Positions 42,933-53,094 of a stretch of DNA of 64,000 bases are shown here, in pieces (position 1 is the stretch's first letter; each line of letters opens with the position of its first letter). A program made the position numbers and the translations under genes. Origin of the DNA: Gandjariella thermophila (GTDB taxonomy: Bacteria > Actinomycetota > Actinomycetes > Mycobacteriales > Pseudonocardiaceae); NCBI RefSeq assembly GCF_005405885.1, contig NZ_BJFL01000002.1, positions 337,107-401,106 of the forward strand, given 5' to 3'. The notes under the pieces were generated by a model. The model searched no databases. It was not told the origin of the DNA and saw only the letters and a list, made by a program, of their open reading frames with translations.

Positions 42933-44177
42933 TCAGGCAGGCTGGCGAGGCTGCGGCATGTGTGCGCGCACGATGCCGTGCGGGTCGAGCACGAACTTGC
43001 GCGCCGCACCCTTGTCGAAGTCCGCGTAGCCGCGCGGCGCGTCCTCCAGCGGCAGCACGGTCGCGTTGACGTTCTTGGCGATCTGCACCCGGTCGTGCAG
43101 GATCGCCATCATCAACTGCCGGTGGTACCGCATCACCGGGCACTGCCCGGTGGCGAAGGACAGCGACTTGGCCCAGCCGAGGCCGATCCGCAGTGACAGC
43201 GAGCCCTCCCGGGCCGCCTCGTCGGCCGCCCCCGGGTCTCCGGTCACGTACAGGCCCGGGATGCCGACCGCACCGCCGGCCCTGGTCACGTCCATGACCG
43301 TGTTGAGCACGGTGGCCGGGCGCTCGGTCTGCGCCTCCCGGCCGTGGCCACGGGCCTCGAAGCCGACCGCGTCCACCGCGCAGTCGACCTCCGGCACGCC
43401 GAGGATCTGCTCGATCTGGTCCTTCGGGTCTGCCTGGCTGACGTCCACCGTCTCGCAGCCGAAGCTGCGCGCCTGGGCCAGCCGGTCCTGGTTCAGGTCG
43501 CCGACGATGACCACCGCGGCGCCGAGCAGGAACGCCGAGGTGGCGGCGGACAGCCCGACCGGTCCCGCGCCGGCGATGTAGACCGTGGAGCCGGGGCCGA
43601 CGCCCGCGCTGACACAGCCGTGGAACCCGGTCGGGAAGATGTCGGACAGCATGGTCAGGTCCAGGATCTTGTCCAGGGCCCGCTCCTTGTCCGGGAACTT
43701 CAGCAGGTTCCAGTCGGCGTACGGCACGAGCACGTAGTCGGCCTGACCGCCGGTCCACCCGCCCATGTCGACATACCCGTACGCGGAGCCGGGCCGGTCC
43801 GGGTTGACGTTCAGGCAGACGCCGGTCTTGCCCTCCTTGCAGTTGCGGCAGCGGCCGCAGGCGATGTTGAAGGGCACCGAAACCAGGTCGCCCTCCTTGA
43901 TGAACTCCACGTCCCTGCCGACCTCGACCACCTCACCGGTGATCTCGTGGCCGAGCGCCAACCCCTGCGGCGCGGTCGTCCGCCCCCGCACCATGTGCTG
44001 GTCGCTGCCGCAGATGTTGGTCGCGGCCACCTTGAGGATCACGCCGTGCGGTGTCTTGCGCCCCACGTTGAGCGGGTTGACGCCGGGCCCCTCCTTGAGT
44101 TCGAAACTCGGGTACTCGGTGGACTCGACCTCCACCTTGCCCGGGCCCTCGTAGATCACAGCCTTGTTCTCTGGCAT
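42933..44177 (-). CDS. fdhA: Glutathione-independent formaldehyde dehydrogenase
   Basis: 414 residues. A zinc-type MDR dehydrogenase with the catalytic site ATNICGSDQHMVRGR, the HEITGEVVEVG loop and the structural zinc cluster CGRCRNCKEGKTGVC. NAD-binding GAGPVGLSAA follows. The long insert and the C-terminus DPHGIVRAHMPQPRQPA match Pseudomonas putida FdhA, which oxidises formaldehyde without glutathione or mycothiol. It is a one-gene unit. Confidence 0.92.
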   Translation of the reverse strand: MPENKAVIYEGPGKVEVESTEYPSFELKEGPGVNPLNVGRKTPHGVILKVAATNICGSDQHMVRGRTTAPQGLALGHEITGEVVEVGRDVEFIKEGDLVSVPFNIACGRCRNCKEGKTGVCLNVNPDRPGSAYGYVDMGGWTGGQADYVLVPYADWNLLKFPDKERALDKILDLTMLSDIFPTGFHGCVSAGVGPGSTVYIAGAGPVGLSAATSAFLLGAAVVIVGDLNQDRLAQARSFGCETVDVSQADPKDQIEQILGVPEVDCAVDAVGFEARGHGREAQTERPATVLNTVMDVTRAGGAVGIPGLYVTGDPGAADEAAREGSLSLRIGLGWAKSLSFATGQCPVMRYHRQLMMAILHDRVQIAKNVNATVLPLEDAPRGYADFDKGAARKFVLDPHGIVRAHMPQPRQPA

Positions 44178-44475
44178 CGGTGCTCCCTTTCCGCGAGTGT
44201 GCGCGGCATGCCGGCAGCGGCGCGCGGCGTGGTCACCTCGGGCCTCGCGACGTCACCCCGGCATAGGGCGCCTCGCGGGTCGCGTCACGGCCCCTGTTGG
44301 CCGCGCGGCGCCGGTGCACCGGACGCCTCCGAAGCTAAACGCATAGCCATTCGGCAATAAGAGCCGAAAGTCCCCGTTTCACCGCCGCGACGCCGTGACC
44401 CGCGCGGGCGGTGGCGGCCGGGCGGTGAGCCGCCGGCAACCCACCTGCGGGAGCCCCCCGGACCGGAGAGGGAGG
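44178..44475. other. Near-300-bp gap upstream of fdhA
   Basis: The gap lies between the fdhA start and the end of the TetR gene. On the minus strand, TTGCCG and TATGCG near 44340-44365 could be a weak fdhA promoter. Nothing else is seen. Confidence 0.3.
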
Positions 44476-45057
44476 TCAGCGGCGTTTCACCGGGGACCGG
44501 CGCAGCACCGTTTCGGTGATCTCGCGGAGGTGGTCGGCTACCTCGGCGAAGGGCAGGTGGCCGCTGCCGGCGAGCACCATGGCCCCGACGAAGGCGGTCA
44601 GCACGGCCCGCTCGGCCGGGGGGTCGGCGTCCGCGCCGAGCGCGTCGGCCAGCCGCGCGTAGATCTCCCGGCCGATCTGGTCGCGGAGCCGGCGCACCTC
44701 CTCGTGGTCGGTGAGCATGGCCAGCGTGCACGCCTGGGCCAGCTCCGGTTCGTCGACCAGCAGCAGCGCGATGGCCCGCACCACGGCGGCCACGTCCTCG
44801 GCGGGCCGGCCGGCGCGGTCCCGCTCGGCCGGTGGCAGCGCCTGCACCTTCTTCCAGAACACCGCGGTGACCAGGTGTTCCTTGGAGGAGAAGTAGGTGT
44901 ACGCGGTCGCCGGGGAAACCTGGGCCCGCCTGGCCACCGAGCGCACCGTCAGTGCCGGGAAGCCGACCTCGCGCAGCTCGGCCACGGTGGCGTCGAGCAG
45001 CCGCCGCACCGTGTCGGCCCTGCGGCCCTCGACGACCTGGCGGATCGGCTCGCTCAT
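44476..45057 (-). CDS. TetR-family repressor divergent from cholesterol oxidase
   Basis: 193 residues from ATG 45057. HTH at about residues 12-58: ADTVRRLLDATVAELREVG, LTVRSVARRAQVSPATAYTYFSSKEHLV. The C-terminal domain is helical and variable. The 249-bp divergent gap contains the perfect palindrome TGGACA-GG-TGTCCA, so it likely represses the cholesterol oxidase gene and itself. Confidence 0.88.
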   Translation of the reverse strand: MSEPIRQVVEGRRADTVRRLLDATVAELREVGFPALTVRSVARRAQVSPATAYTYFSSKEHLVTAVFWKKVQALPPAERDRAGRPAEDVAAVVRAIALLLVDEPELAQACTLAMLTDHEEVRRLRDQIGREIYARLADALGADADPPAERAVLTAFVGAMVLAGSGHLPFAEVADHLREITETVLRRSPVKRR

Positions 45058-45187
45058 GAACACCGGGCCGGCTGCGGCGGAGCCGTTGACGCGGCGGTTG
45101 CACTTGGTGACGTCCGGTCGGTCATGGCGTGAGGGTATCTCGCGGCCGGCGCGGCTCCGGCGATCCTCGCCGATGCACCGCGAGTGA

Positions 45188-45201
45188 TGGACAGGTGTCC
45201 A
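45188..45201. promoter_or_regulatory. Perfect TetR-type palindrome TGGACA-GG-TGTCCA
   Basis: Six-base arms with a two-base spacer, between the TetR gene and cholesterol oxidase. It is 106 bases upstream of the oxidase ATG. Confidence 0.65.
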
Positions 45202-45234
45202 GATTAGTGGCTACTGTGCTGTCGATCTCGGTGA

Positions 45235-46935
<1,701 letters not shown>

Positions 46936-47011
46936 TCCGCCGGGTGCCGCGCGTGACCTGGGACCCGAACCGCTCGTTTTCCCGGTACCGACACCTCGGT
47001 TGAGCCATAAC

Positions 47012-47025
47012 GATAACGTGTTCTA
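47012..47025. promoter_or_regulatory. KstR-type box upstream of the Mce-associated genes
   Basis: GATAACGTGTTCTA matches the AACNNGTTNNA part of the KstR motif TNNAACNNGTTNNA, with only the first T replaced. It is 41 bases upstream of the Mce-associated gene start. Confidence 0.65.
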
Positions 47026-47065
47026 GCGTGTCCGGGGTTACCGAGGACAAACCCGATGGAGTTCG

Positions 47066-47623
47066 ATGACCGTGTCAGGCGCGGCACCCGCCGCCCCGGG
47101 CGATGCGACCGCCGCCGGCGGCCGGGACCGGGTGCGCGACGCGCTCGCCGTGCTCGCCGTGCTGGCGGTGGCCACCGCCAGCTGGTTCGGCTGGTCGTGG
47201 TGGCACACCGCGCACGATGAGGACCTGCAGTTCGCCTCGGCCAGGGATGCCGTGCTGGACGCCGGCCGGCAGGAACTGATCGTGCTCAACACGCTGGACT
47301 ACCAGGACGCCGACCATGGGCTGGAGCGGTGGCGCCAGGCGGCCACCGGGGCACTGCTCGACGAGTTGACCCGCAGCCGGGACAGCGACGCGCAGCAGAT
47401 CCGCACCGCGAAGACGGCCACCGCGGCGAAGGTAGTCGAGGCCGCGGTGACCAGGCTGGACACCCACGCTGGGACGGCGGATGTGATCGCCGTGCTGGAG
47501 GTGTCGGTGACCGCGAACGGCGGCCAGCCGTCGATCAGACGCAGCCGGTTGGACGCCGGCATGGCCCGCACCCCGCAGGGCTGGAAGGTGGCCTCGTTGC
47601 AGGTCGTCGGCGTGGTGGGCTGA
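47066..47623 (+). CDS. Mce-associated membrane protein
   Basis: 185 residues with one membrane helix near residues 26-46 (ALAVLAVLAVATASWFGWSWW), then an extracytoplasmic helical-beta domain (LIVLNTLDYQDADHGLERWRQAATGALLDEL, ending GWKVASLQVVGVV). This is the Mas/Mam pattern that stabilises Mce lipid importers. It pairs with a second such gene 26 bp downstream. No mce1-6 genes are in the window, so it must serve an importer elsewhere. Confidence 0.85.
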   Translation: MTVSGAAPAAPGDATAAGGRDRVRDALAVLAVLAVATASWFGWSWWHTAHDEDLQFASARDAVLDAGRQELIVLNTLDYQDADHGLERWRQAATGALLDELTRSRDSDAQQIRTAKTATAAKVVEAAVTRLDTHAGTADVIAVLEVSVTANGGQPSIRRSRLDAGMARTPQGWKVASLQVVGVVG

Positions 47624-47649
47624 GCGGCCGGCACGGAAGGAGGAGAACA

Positions 47650-48489
47650 GTGGCGTTCTCCAGGCGTGGTGGCGGGACGGCGCACCGGCGGCGCCGGCCC
47701 CGGGTCGCCGGGCTGATCCGGCGCGACAGCCCGGAGCCGGCCGGCCGGGCGGAGCCGGACCCGGTGCGCGGCGCGCTGAGCCGGCCCGGAAACGGTGCCG
47801 GACACGGCGCGGTGGACGGCGCGGCCAGCCAGGCTTGCCGGCGGGCCGCCGAGGCCGCCGAGCCGGACTTTGACCGGGCTGCCGAGCCGGACCGTGACCA
47901 GGCACCCGAGCGGGACCGTGACCGGGCCGCCGAGCCCGGCGCCACCGAGCCACCGCGCGAGGTGGAAACGGCCAGCCCGGCCGATCGGCGCCGGCTGGTG
48001 CGGGCCGCGCTCGCCGGGGTGGCCGTGGTGGCCGCCGGCCTGGCCGTGTGGTTCGGGCTGTCCGCGCACGCGGTGGGCGGGATCGAGGCGGCTCGCAACA
48101 CCGCCCTGGTCGACGTGGCCACCACGAACGCGGTGAGCACCCAGGTCGGCGAGGCGGTGCGGGCCGCGTTCAGCTACGACTACACCAATCCGGCGACCAC
48201 CCGCCAGGCCGCGCAGAACGTGCTCACCGGCCATGCCATCGACGAGTACAACCAGTTGTTCGCCCAGGTCGAGCGGGACGCGCCGGCGCAGAAGCTGATG
48301 CTCACCACGACCGTGCGGTCGGTGGGCGTCATCCAGGTCGACGGCGACCACGCGCGGGCGCTGGTCTTCGTCGACCAGCAGGCGTTGCGCGCGGACAGCA
48401 GCCAGAGCAACTCGGGCGCCGCCCAGCTCGACGTGGTCGCGGTGCGCACCGGAACCACCTGGAAGATCAGCGACCTCACGGTGCTGTGA
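47650..48489 (+). CDS. Mce-associated membrane protein with long disordered N-terminus
   Basis: 279 residues from GTG 47650, behind GGAAGGAGGAG. Residues 1-115 are Arg/Pro/Glu/Asp-rich and contain imperfect repeats of AAEPDRD-like units. A membrane helix (about 117-137) and a Mas-type domain with FSYDYTNPATTRQAAQNVLTG, KLMLTTTVRSVGVIQVDGD and GTTWKISDLTVL follow. The C-terminal domain is typical of proteins encoded after mce operons. Confidence 0.85.
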   Translation: MAFSRRGGGTAHRRRRPRVAGLIRRDSPEPAGRAEPDPVRGALSRPGNGAGHGAVDGAASQACRRAAEAAEPDFDRAAEPDRDQAPERDRDRAAEPGATEPPREVETASPADRRRLVRAALAGVAVVAAGLAVWFGLSAHAVGGIEAARNTALVDVATTNAVSTQVGEAVRAAFSYDYTNPATTRQAAQNVLTGHAIDEYNQLFAQVERDAPAQKLMLTTTVRSVGVIQVDGDHARALVFVDQQALRADSSQSNSGAAQLDVVAVRTGTTWKISDLTVL

Positions 48490-48504
48490 CCGGCCCGGCG
48501 GCGG

Positions 48505-49131
48505 TCAGCCGAGCAACAGGCGAACCGTCAGTTCCAGCCGGTTGGAGACGTCGGTGGCGGAGGCGCGCCGGGTGACCCAGGCGACCAGGTTGGACAGCCA
48601 CACGTCGCCGATCACCCTGGCGATGGCCTTCTGCTCGTCGGTCGGCTCCTCGTCGCTCATCGCCCGGGTGAACATGCCCTCCATCAGCCGGGCCACGGTG
48701 TCCACCTCGGCGGCCGCGGACGCGTCGGCGAACATGAACGCCCGGGTCATCGCCTCGGCGAGATGCGGGTTGCGCTGCATCCCCCTGGTCACCCGGCCCA
48801 GCACGAAGAGCACCCGCTCGTACGGCGTCTCACCGCGGACGGTGGCCCGGTCCAGCCGCTCCTGAGCGCGCTCGAACTCGCGCGCCAGGCTGGACACCAG
48901 CAGGTGGATCTTGGACGGGAAGTAGCGGTACAGGGTGCCGAGCGCGACGTCGGCCCGCTCCGCCACGGTCCGCATCTGCACCGCGTCGTAGCCACCCTTG
49001 GAGGCCAGAGCAACGGTCGCGTCGATGATCCGCTTGCGCCGATCACGCTGCGCAGCCGAGCCGAGCTCGTCGTCGGCGAGTGTGTTCAGCACGTTGCCGG
49101 TCGACGCGTTCGTCTTTGCCGTCGATGTCAT
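48505..49131 (-). CDS. kstR: KstR, TetR-family repressor of cholesterol catabolism
   Basis: 208 residues. It follows KstR of M. tuberculosis along its whole length: LGSAAQRDRRKRIIDATVALASKGGY, VQMRTVAERADVALGTLYRYFPSKIHLLVSSL, NPHLAEAMTRAFMFADASAA and IGDVWLSNLVAWVTRRASATDVSNRLELTVRLLLG. KstR releases DNA on binding 3-oxo-4-cholestenoyl-CoA. KstR-type boxes occur before this gene, before kshA and before the Mce-associated genes. Confidence 0.95.
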   Translation of the reverse strand: MTSTAKTNASTGNVLNTLADDELGSAAQRDRRKRIIDATVALASKGGYDAVQMRTVAERADVALGTLYRYFPSKIHLLVSSLAREFERAQERLDRATVRGETPYERVLFVLGRVTRGMQRNPHLAEAMTRAFMFADASAAAEVDTVARLMEGMFTRAMSDEEPTDEQKAIARVIGDVWLSNLVAWVTRRASATDVSNRLELTVRLLLG

Positions 49132-49209
49132 CGAGGCGGTCCCCTCGGATGGTCGGGCGGGGTGACGTCGGATCGTCCCTCCGCTCAGATCGGATGTTCG
49201 TCCGGAAGA

Positions 49210-49223
49210 AGGAACCTGTTTCA
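49210..49223. promoter_or_regulatory. KstR-type box in the kstR promoter
   Basis: AGGAACCTGTTTCA carries the AACNNGTTNNA core and differs from the consensus only at the first base. It is 79 bases upstream of the kstR start, fitting autoregulation. Confidence 0.6.
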
Positions 49224-49365
49224 GGTTTCACGTTCCAGTTTACCCGAGGCGCCGCGTCGCCCCGGCGGCCGGGCAGTGTGTGGCTGTCGTCCTGGGCGTC
49301 ACCCGCGTCCCGGTGCCGCCACGCGGACCCGTCAGGGGAAGGCAACGCGTTTCATTAAGGCACGG

Positions 49366-50226
49366 TCAGTGGATGGTCAGTACCGCGTCGGCGAGCACCG
49401 GAGCGTCGTCGCGCTCCACCACCGACGTGGTCAGCAGTATCCGGTCGTCGGACTCCCAGACCCGGGTGCGCAGCGTCTCCCCGGGATACACCACGCCGGC
49501 GAACCGGGCGGAGAAGCCGGCCACCCGGGCGGTGTCGCCCTTGAGCAGGCCGTCCACCAGGGCCTTGCACACCACCCCGTAGGAGCACAGGCCGTGCAGG
49601 ATCGGCCGGGGGAAGCCGGCGGCCGCGGCGAAGTCCGGGTCGGCGTGCAGCGGGTTGCGGTCGCCGCACAGCCGGTACAGCAGCGCTTGCTGCGGCAGGG
49701 TGGGGGACAGCAACTCGGCGTCCGGGTCGCGGTCGGGCAGCGTGGTGCTGCCGGACGGCCCGCGGTGGCCGCCGAAACCGCCCTCGCCGCGGGCGAAGAT
49801 GCTGGATCGGGTGGTGAACAGCGGGTTCCCCGCGCCGTCCACCGCCTCGGACTCCTGCACGATCACCGCGGCCTTGCCCTTGTCGTGGATGTCGGCGATC
49901 CGGATGCGGGCGCGGGCGGACCCGGCCACCGGCAGCGGCTGGTGCACGGTGATGCCCTGCTCGCCGTGCAGCACGCTGGCCAGGTCGATGTCCACACCGG
50001 GGAAGGACACCCGCGGCGGCTCGGTGGCCCCGAACGTGGGCGCCACCACGCCGAAGGTGGGCAGCACCTGGAGGTCCCGCTCGTAGACGTAGCGCAGTTC
50101 GCGCGGGTCCTCCGGGTCGGCGCCGGCGCCCAGTCCGAGGTGGTACAGCAGGACATCGGAGGCGGTCCAGGAAAACTCCACCTCGGGAAGCTCGGCGCCG
50201 ATGGCGACGCTCGGGTCGATGGGCAT
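49366..50226 (-). CDS. ChsH3-like double hot-dog enoyl-CoA hydratase of sterol side-chain degradation
   Basis: 286 residues. The N-terminus [20 protein letters not shown] and the core [38 protein letters not shown] closely resemble ChsH3 (Rv3538), which hydrates the 25S-enoyl-CoA in cholesterol side-chain beta-oxidation. Catalytic Asp and His are in the C-terminal hot-dog half; the N-terminal half is non-catalytic. It lies 45 bp after the small kshA-linked gene in the same direction. Confidence 0.88.
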   Translation of the reverse strand: [286 protein letters not shown]

Positions 50227-50271
50227 GCCGCCCCCTTTCCAGGACGAGGGATCAGTCGCGACCGCGGGTGG

Positions 50272-50616
50272 TCAGCCGGCGTCGGCTTCCCGGCGTGGCA
50301 CCTCCACCAGTCCCTCGTGGACGGCGTGCTCGATGCTGGCGCGCAGCCGGGCGCAGGTGTCCACGCGCGCCGGGTGTTCCCCGGCGGCGACCCGCGCGGC
50401 GATCTCCGGGCAGCGGTCGGTGCCGGTCGTCCACTGGATGCTGGTGTGCTCCGGGCTGAGCTTCTTGACCAGCACCTCGATGCCGCAGCCGTGGCAGGTC
50501 AGCGGTCGCAGCCCGCCCTCCAGATACAGCCTCCGGTCGGCGGCGGTGTCATTCGCCGCCTCGGCGGGAGAACCTGCCTCGGCGGAGGCGGCGCGCACTG
50601 CGGCGTGGTCCGTCAT
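50272..50616 (-). CDS. Small conserved protein co-encoded with kshA
   Basis: 114 residues; ATG overlaps the kshA stop (ATGA). The N-terminus is Ala-rich. The core RLYLEGGLRPLTCHGCGIEVLVKKLSPEHTSIQWT contains a CxxC pair and a later Cys in DRCPEIAAR, which could bind a metal. It is not a plant-type or 2Fe-2S ferredoxin by length or cysteine spacing. Its tight coupling suggests a role with the KshA oxygenase, perhaps equivalent to the hypothetical gene next to kshA in Mycobacterium. Confidence 0.75.
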   Translation of the reverse strand: MTDHAAVRAASAEAGSPAEAANDTAADRRLYLEGGLRPLTCHGCGIEVLVKKLSPEHTSIQWTTGTDRCPEIAARVAAGEHPARVDTCARLRASIEHAVHEGLVEVPRREADAG

Positions 50617-51755
50617 CGGGTGGACGTCTCGGTCTGGCGGTTGGCCAGGTTGGCCGCGACCTCGGCCTCCCAGGAGGCCACCGCGCGGGTGGTGTCGACC
50701 TCGAACTCGAAGCGGCGGGTCATGTCCTCGGTGACGTCCTCCACGTCCACGTAGAACTGCTCGTACCAGCGGCGCAACTGGTAGACCGGGCCGTCCTCCT
50801 CGCACAGCAGCGGGTTGTCGATGCGGGTCTTGTTCCGCCAGATCTCCACGTCCTGCAGGAACCCCACGCCGAAGGACTTGGCGAACTTGCCGGCCACCGC
50901 GTCGGCCTGGGCGTCGTCCAGGCCGGGCAGCTTCCTCACCGTCACGCCCCACTGCAGCACGAAGGACTCCGGGGTCACCGGGTAGTGGCAGTTGATCAGG
51001 ATGGCGTCGATCGGGGTGCCCCGGTAGTTGGTGGCCAGGTGGTTGATCATGTAGGAGGGGCCGTAGTAGGACGCCTCCGACCGCAGGGTCACGTCCTCGC
51101 CGGCGTAGTTGCCCTGGGCGGCTCCGACATCCGGGCGGCCGCGGGAGTGCAGGTACTGGGTGGCCACATGGCCCTCGAAGACGTTCTTGAAGTAGGTCGG
51201 GAAGGCGAAGTGGATGTAGAAGAAGTGGGCCATGTCCACGACGTTGTCGATGATCTCCCGGCAGTTCGAGCCGTCGATGCGGACGCTGTCCCAGGTCCAG
51301 TTCGACCAGCCGGGTTCGAACGCCTCGGGGATGCGCGGGATGACCACGTGCTCCGGCGGCGGGTTGCCCTGCGGGTCGTGATAGACGAACAGTTGCCTGT
51401 TCTCCTCCAGGGTCAGCCACGATCGGGTCCGGGCCCGCGGCGGCACCCGCTTGGCGTAGGGGATGTCCACGCAGCGCCCGTTGCCGCCCCAGCGCCAGTC
51501 GTGGAACGGGCAGGCGACCGCGTCGCCCTTGATCGTGCCCTGGGAAAGGTCGCCGCCCATGTGCCGGCAGTAGGCGTCCAGCACGTGCAGGGCGCCGGCC
51601 GAGTCGGCGAAGACGACGAGCTTGGTGCCGAAGGCCTCCACGGCGTGTGGCTTGCCGTCCCGGAAGGTGTCGGCCAGGCCCAGGCAGTGCCAGCCACGGG
51701 CGAACCGTTGCGGCGGGGCGCCGGTATCGATGCTGCGGACCCCGTTCCCACTCAT
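50613..51755 (-). CDS. kshA: KshA, oxygenase component of 3-ketosteroid 9-alpha-hydroxylase
   Basis: 380 residues; ATG 51755 follows CCGGAGGG. Rieske cluster ligands are CRH (Cys63, His65) and CPFHDW (Cys82, His85). The mononuclear iron site reads DNVVDMAHFFYIH, giving His177 and His182, matching the two histidines of mycobacterial KshA. It hydroxylates androstadienedione at C9, opening ring B. It needs a KshB reductase, not found here. Two KstR-type boxes lie just upstream. Confidence 0.95.
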   Translation of the reverse strand: MSGNGVRSIDTGAPPQRFARGWHCLGLADTFRDGKPHAVEAFGTKLVVFADSAGALHVLDAYCRHMGGDLSQGTIKGDAVACPFHDWRWGGNGRCVDIPYAKRVPPRARTRSWLTLEENRQLFVYHDPQGNPPPEHVVIPRIPEAFEPGWSNWTWDSVRIDGSNCREIIDNVVDMAHFFYIHFAFPTYFKNVFEGHVATQYLHSRGRPDVGAAQGNYAGEDVTLRSEASYYGPSYMINHLATNYRGTPIDAILINCHYPVTPESFVLQWGVTVRKLPGLDDAQADAVAGKFAKSFGVGFLQDVEIWRNKTRIDNPLLCEEDGPVYQLRRWYEQFYVDVEDVTEDMTRRFEFEVDTTRAVASWEAEVAANLANRQTETSTR

Positions 51756-51786
51756 CGCGTCCCTCCGGTGTGCGAGCCGTCCTGCC

Positions 51787-51800
51787 TGAAACAGGTTATC
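51787..51800. promoter_or_regulatory. KstR-type box proximal to kshA
   Basis: TGAAACAGGTTATC fits TNNAACNNGTTNNA except for the last base. It is 32 bases upstream of the kshA start. Confidence 0.6.
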
Positions 51801-51852
51801 GACCGGTGGCGATTTGACGCCATCCGTTCTCGGTGTTCGGTCGCGCACAGAG

Positions 51853-51866
51853 TAGAACACGTTTCA
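51853..51866. promoter_or_regulatory. KstR-type box distal to kshA, full consensus
   Basis: TAGAACACGTTTCA matches TNNAACNNGTTNNA at every defined position. With the proximal site it frames the 160-bp kshA promoter region, 66 bp centre to centre. Confidence 0.75.
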
Positions 51867-51918
51867 CAGTGGCGCACGTGGCTGCCCCGGATACGCTGGT
51901 CGGCGGCGATGTGTCGGC

Positions 51919-53064
51919 TCAGCCGAGCGACCCGCCGGAGCGGGCCGGGCCGTCCAGGCCGAGCAGCCGACCCAGCCGGGCCGCGTGCTCGCGCGGCTGC
52001 CCGAAGAGCTGCGCGCTGCCGTGCGCCCGCTTGAAGTACAGGTGGGCGTCGTGCTCCCAGGTGATCGCGATGCCGCCGTGCAACTGGATCATCTCGGCGG
52101 CCACCCGGCACAGCGCCTCGGAGCAGTACGTCTTGGCCGCCGCGGCACGGGCGGCGAGCAGCTCGGCGTCGCCCTCCTCGGCCGCCTGCGCCGCCGCGTG
52201 CGACGCCGACCGGGCCGTCTCCACCAGCACGTACATGTCCGCCATCCGGTGTTTCAGCGCCTGAAAGCTGCCGATCGGCCGGTCGAACTGCACCCGCGCC
52301 TTGGCGTACTCCACGGTCAGCTCCAGGCACCGGCTGGCCGCGCCGACCTGCTCGCCGGACAGCGCCGCGCAGGCGGTGTCACGGGCCCGGCGCAGCGCCG
52401 GCCGGGCGTCGTCGCCGATCCGCCGCCCGGTGGCACCGGCCAGCCGCACGGTGGCCAGCCGGCGGGTGAGGTCCATGGTCGCGGCGTGCCGGCGGTGCAC
52501 GCCCGGCTGGTGCGGCGTCACCTCGAACAGCCCGATGCCGGTGTCGGTGCGCGCGGCGACCAGCAGCACGTCGGCCAGGTCGCCGTCGAGGACGTGGTGC
52601 GCCCTGCCGTGCAGCGCCCAGCCACCCGTGCCGCGCGGCTCGGCGGAGCAGGCGGTGTCCTCGGCGGACCAGTGCCCGGCCGGCCCGGTCCACAGCACGG
52701 TGGCGATCCGGCTGCCATCCGCGATCCCGGGCAGCAGCCGCTTGCACGCCTCGGCGTCGCCGGAGGCCAGCAGTGCCTGCGCGGCCAGCACCGCGGAGCC
52801 CAGCAGCGGCGACGGGGTGAGCGTGCGGCCCAACTCCTCCAGCACCAACCGGATCTCCGGCACCCCGGCCCCGGCGCCGCCGTACTCCTCGGGCACGGCC
52901 AGCGCCGCGACGCCGATCTGCTCGCACAGCACCGACCACAGGTCGGGGTCGTAGCCGCGGCCGGACGCCGCCGCCGCGCGCACCGCGGCCGGGTCGGACC
53001 GCCGGGACAGCAGCGACCGAACCGCGTTCCGCAGCGCCACCTGCTCCTCGGTCAACGCGTACAC
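51919..53064 (-). CDS. Acyl-CoA dehydrogenase, FadE33-like, steroid ring degradation
   Basis: 381 residues from GTG 53064; a GTG/ATG further up would place the start inside a KstR2-like palindrome. Motifs: VPEEYGGAGAGVPEIRLVLEELGRT, YAKARVQFDRPIGSFQALKHRMADM and LHGGIAITWEHDAHLYFKRAHGS. The mid-region is divergent, as in the non-canonical subunits of FadE heterotetramers. Order fadD3, crotonase, three fadE genes points to the fadE31-33 operon; the exact number is by synteny. Confidence 0.8.
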   Translation of the reverse strand: MYALTEEQVALRNAVRSLLSRRSDPAAVRAAAASGRGYDPDLWSVLCEQIGVAALAVPEEYGGAGAGVPEIRLVLEELGRTLTPSPLLGSAVLAAQALLASGDAEACKRLLPGIADGSRIATVLWTGPAGHWSAEDTACSAEPRGTGGWALHGRAHHVLDGDLADVLLVAARTDTGIGLFEVTPHQPGVHRRHAATMDLTRRLATVRLAGATGRRIGDDARPALRRARDTACAALSGEQVGAASRCLELTVEYAKARVQFDRPIGSFQALKHRMADMYVLVETARSASHAAAQAAEEGDAELLAARAAAAKTYCSEALCRVAAEMIQLHGGIAITWEHDAHLYFKRAHGSAQLFGQPREHAARLGRLLGLDGPARSGGSLG

Positions 53065-53080
53065 GCCCCGGAGTAAACCA

Positions 53081-53094
53081 AACAATCGCTTGGT
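53081..53094. promoter_or_regulatory. KstR2-type box inside the fadE operon
   Basis: AACAATCGCTTGGT matches AnCAAGnnCTTGnT with one mismatch and sits between AACC and GGTT flanks. It covers the junction of two dehydrogenase genes, suggesting an internal promoter. Confidence 0.5.
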
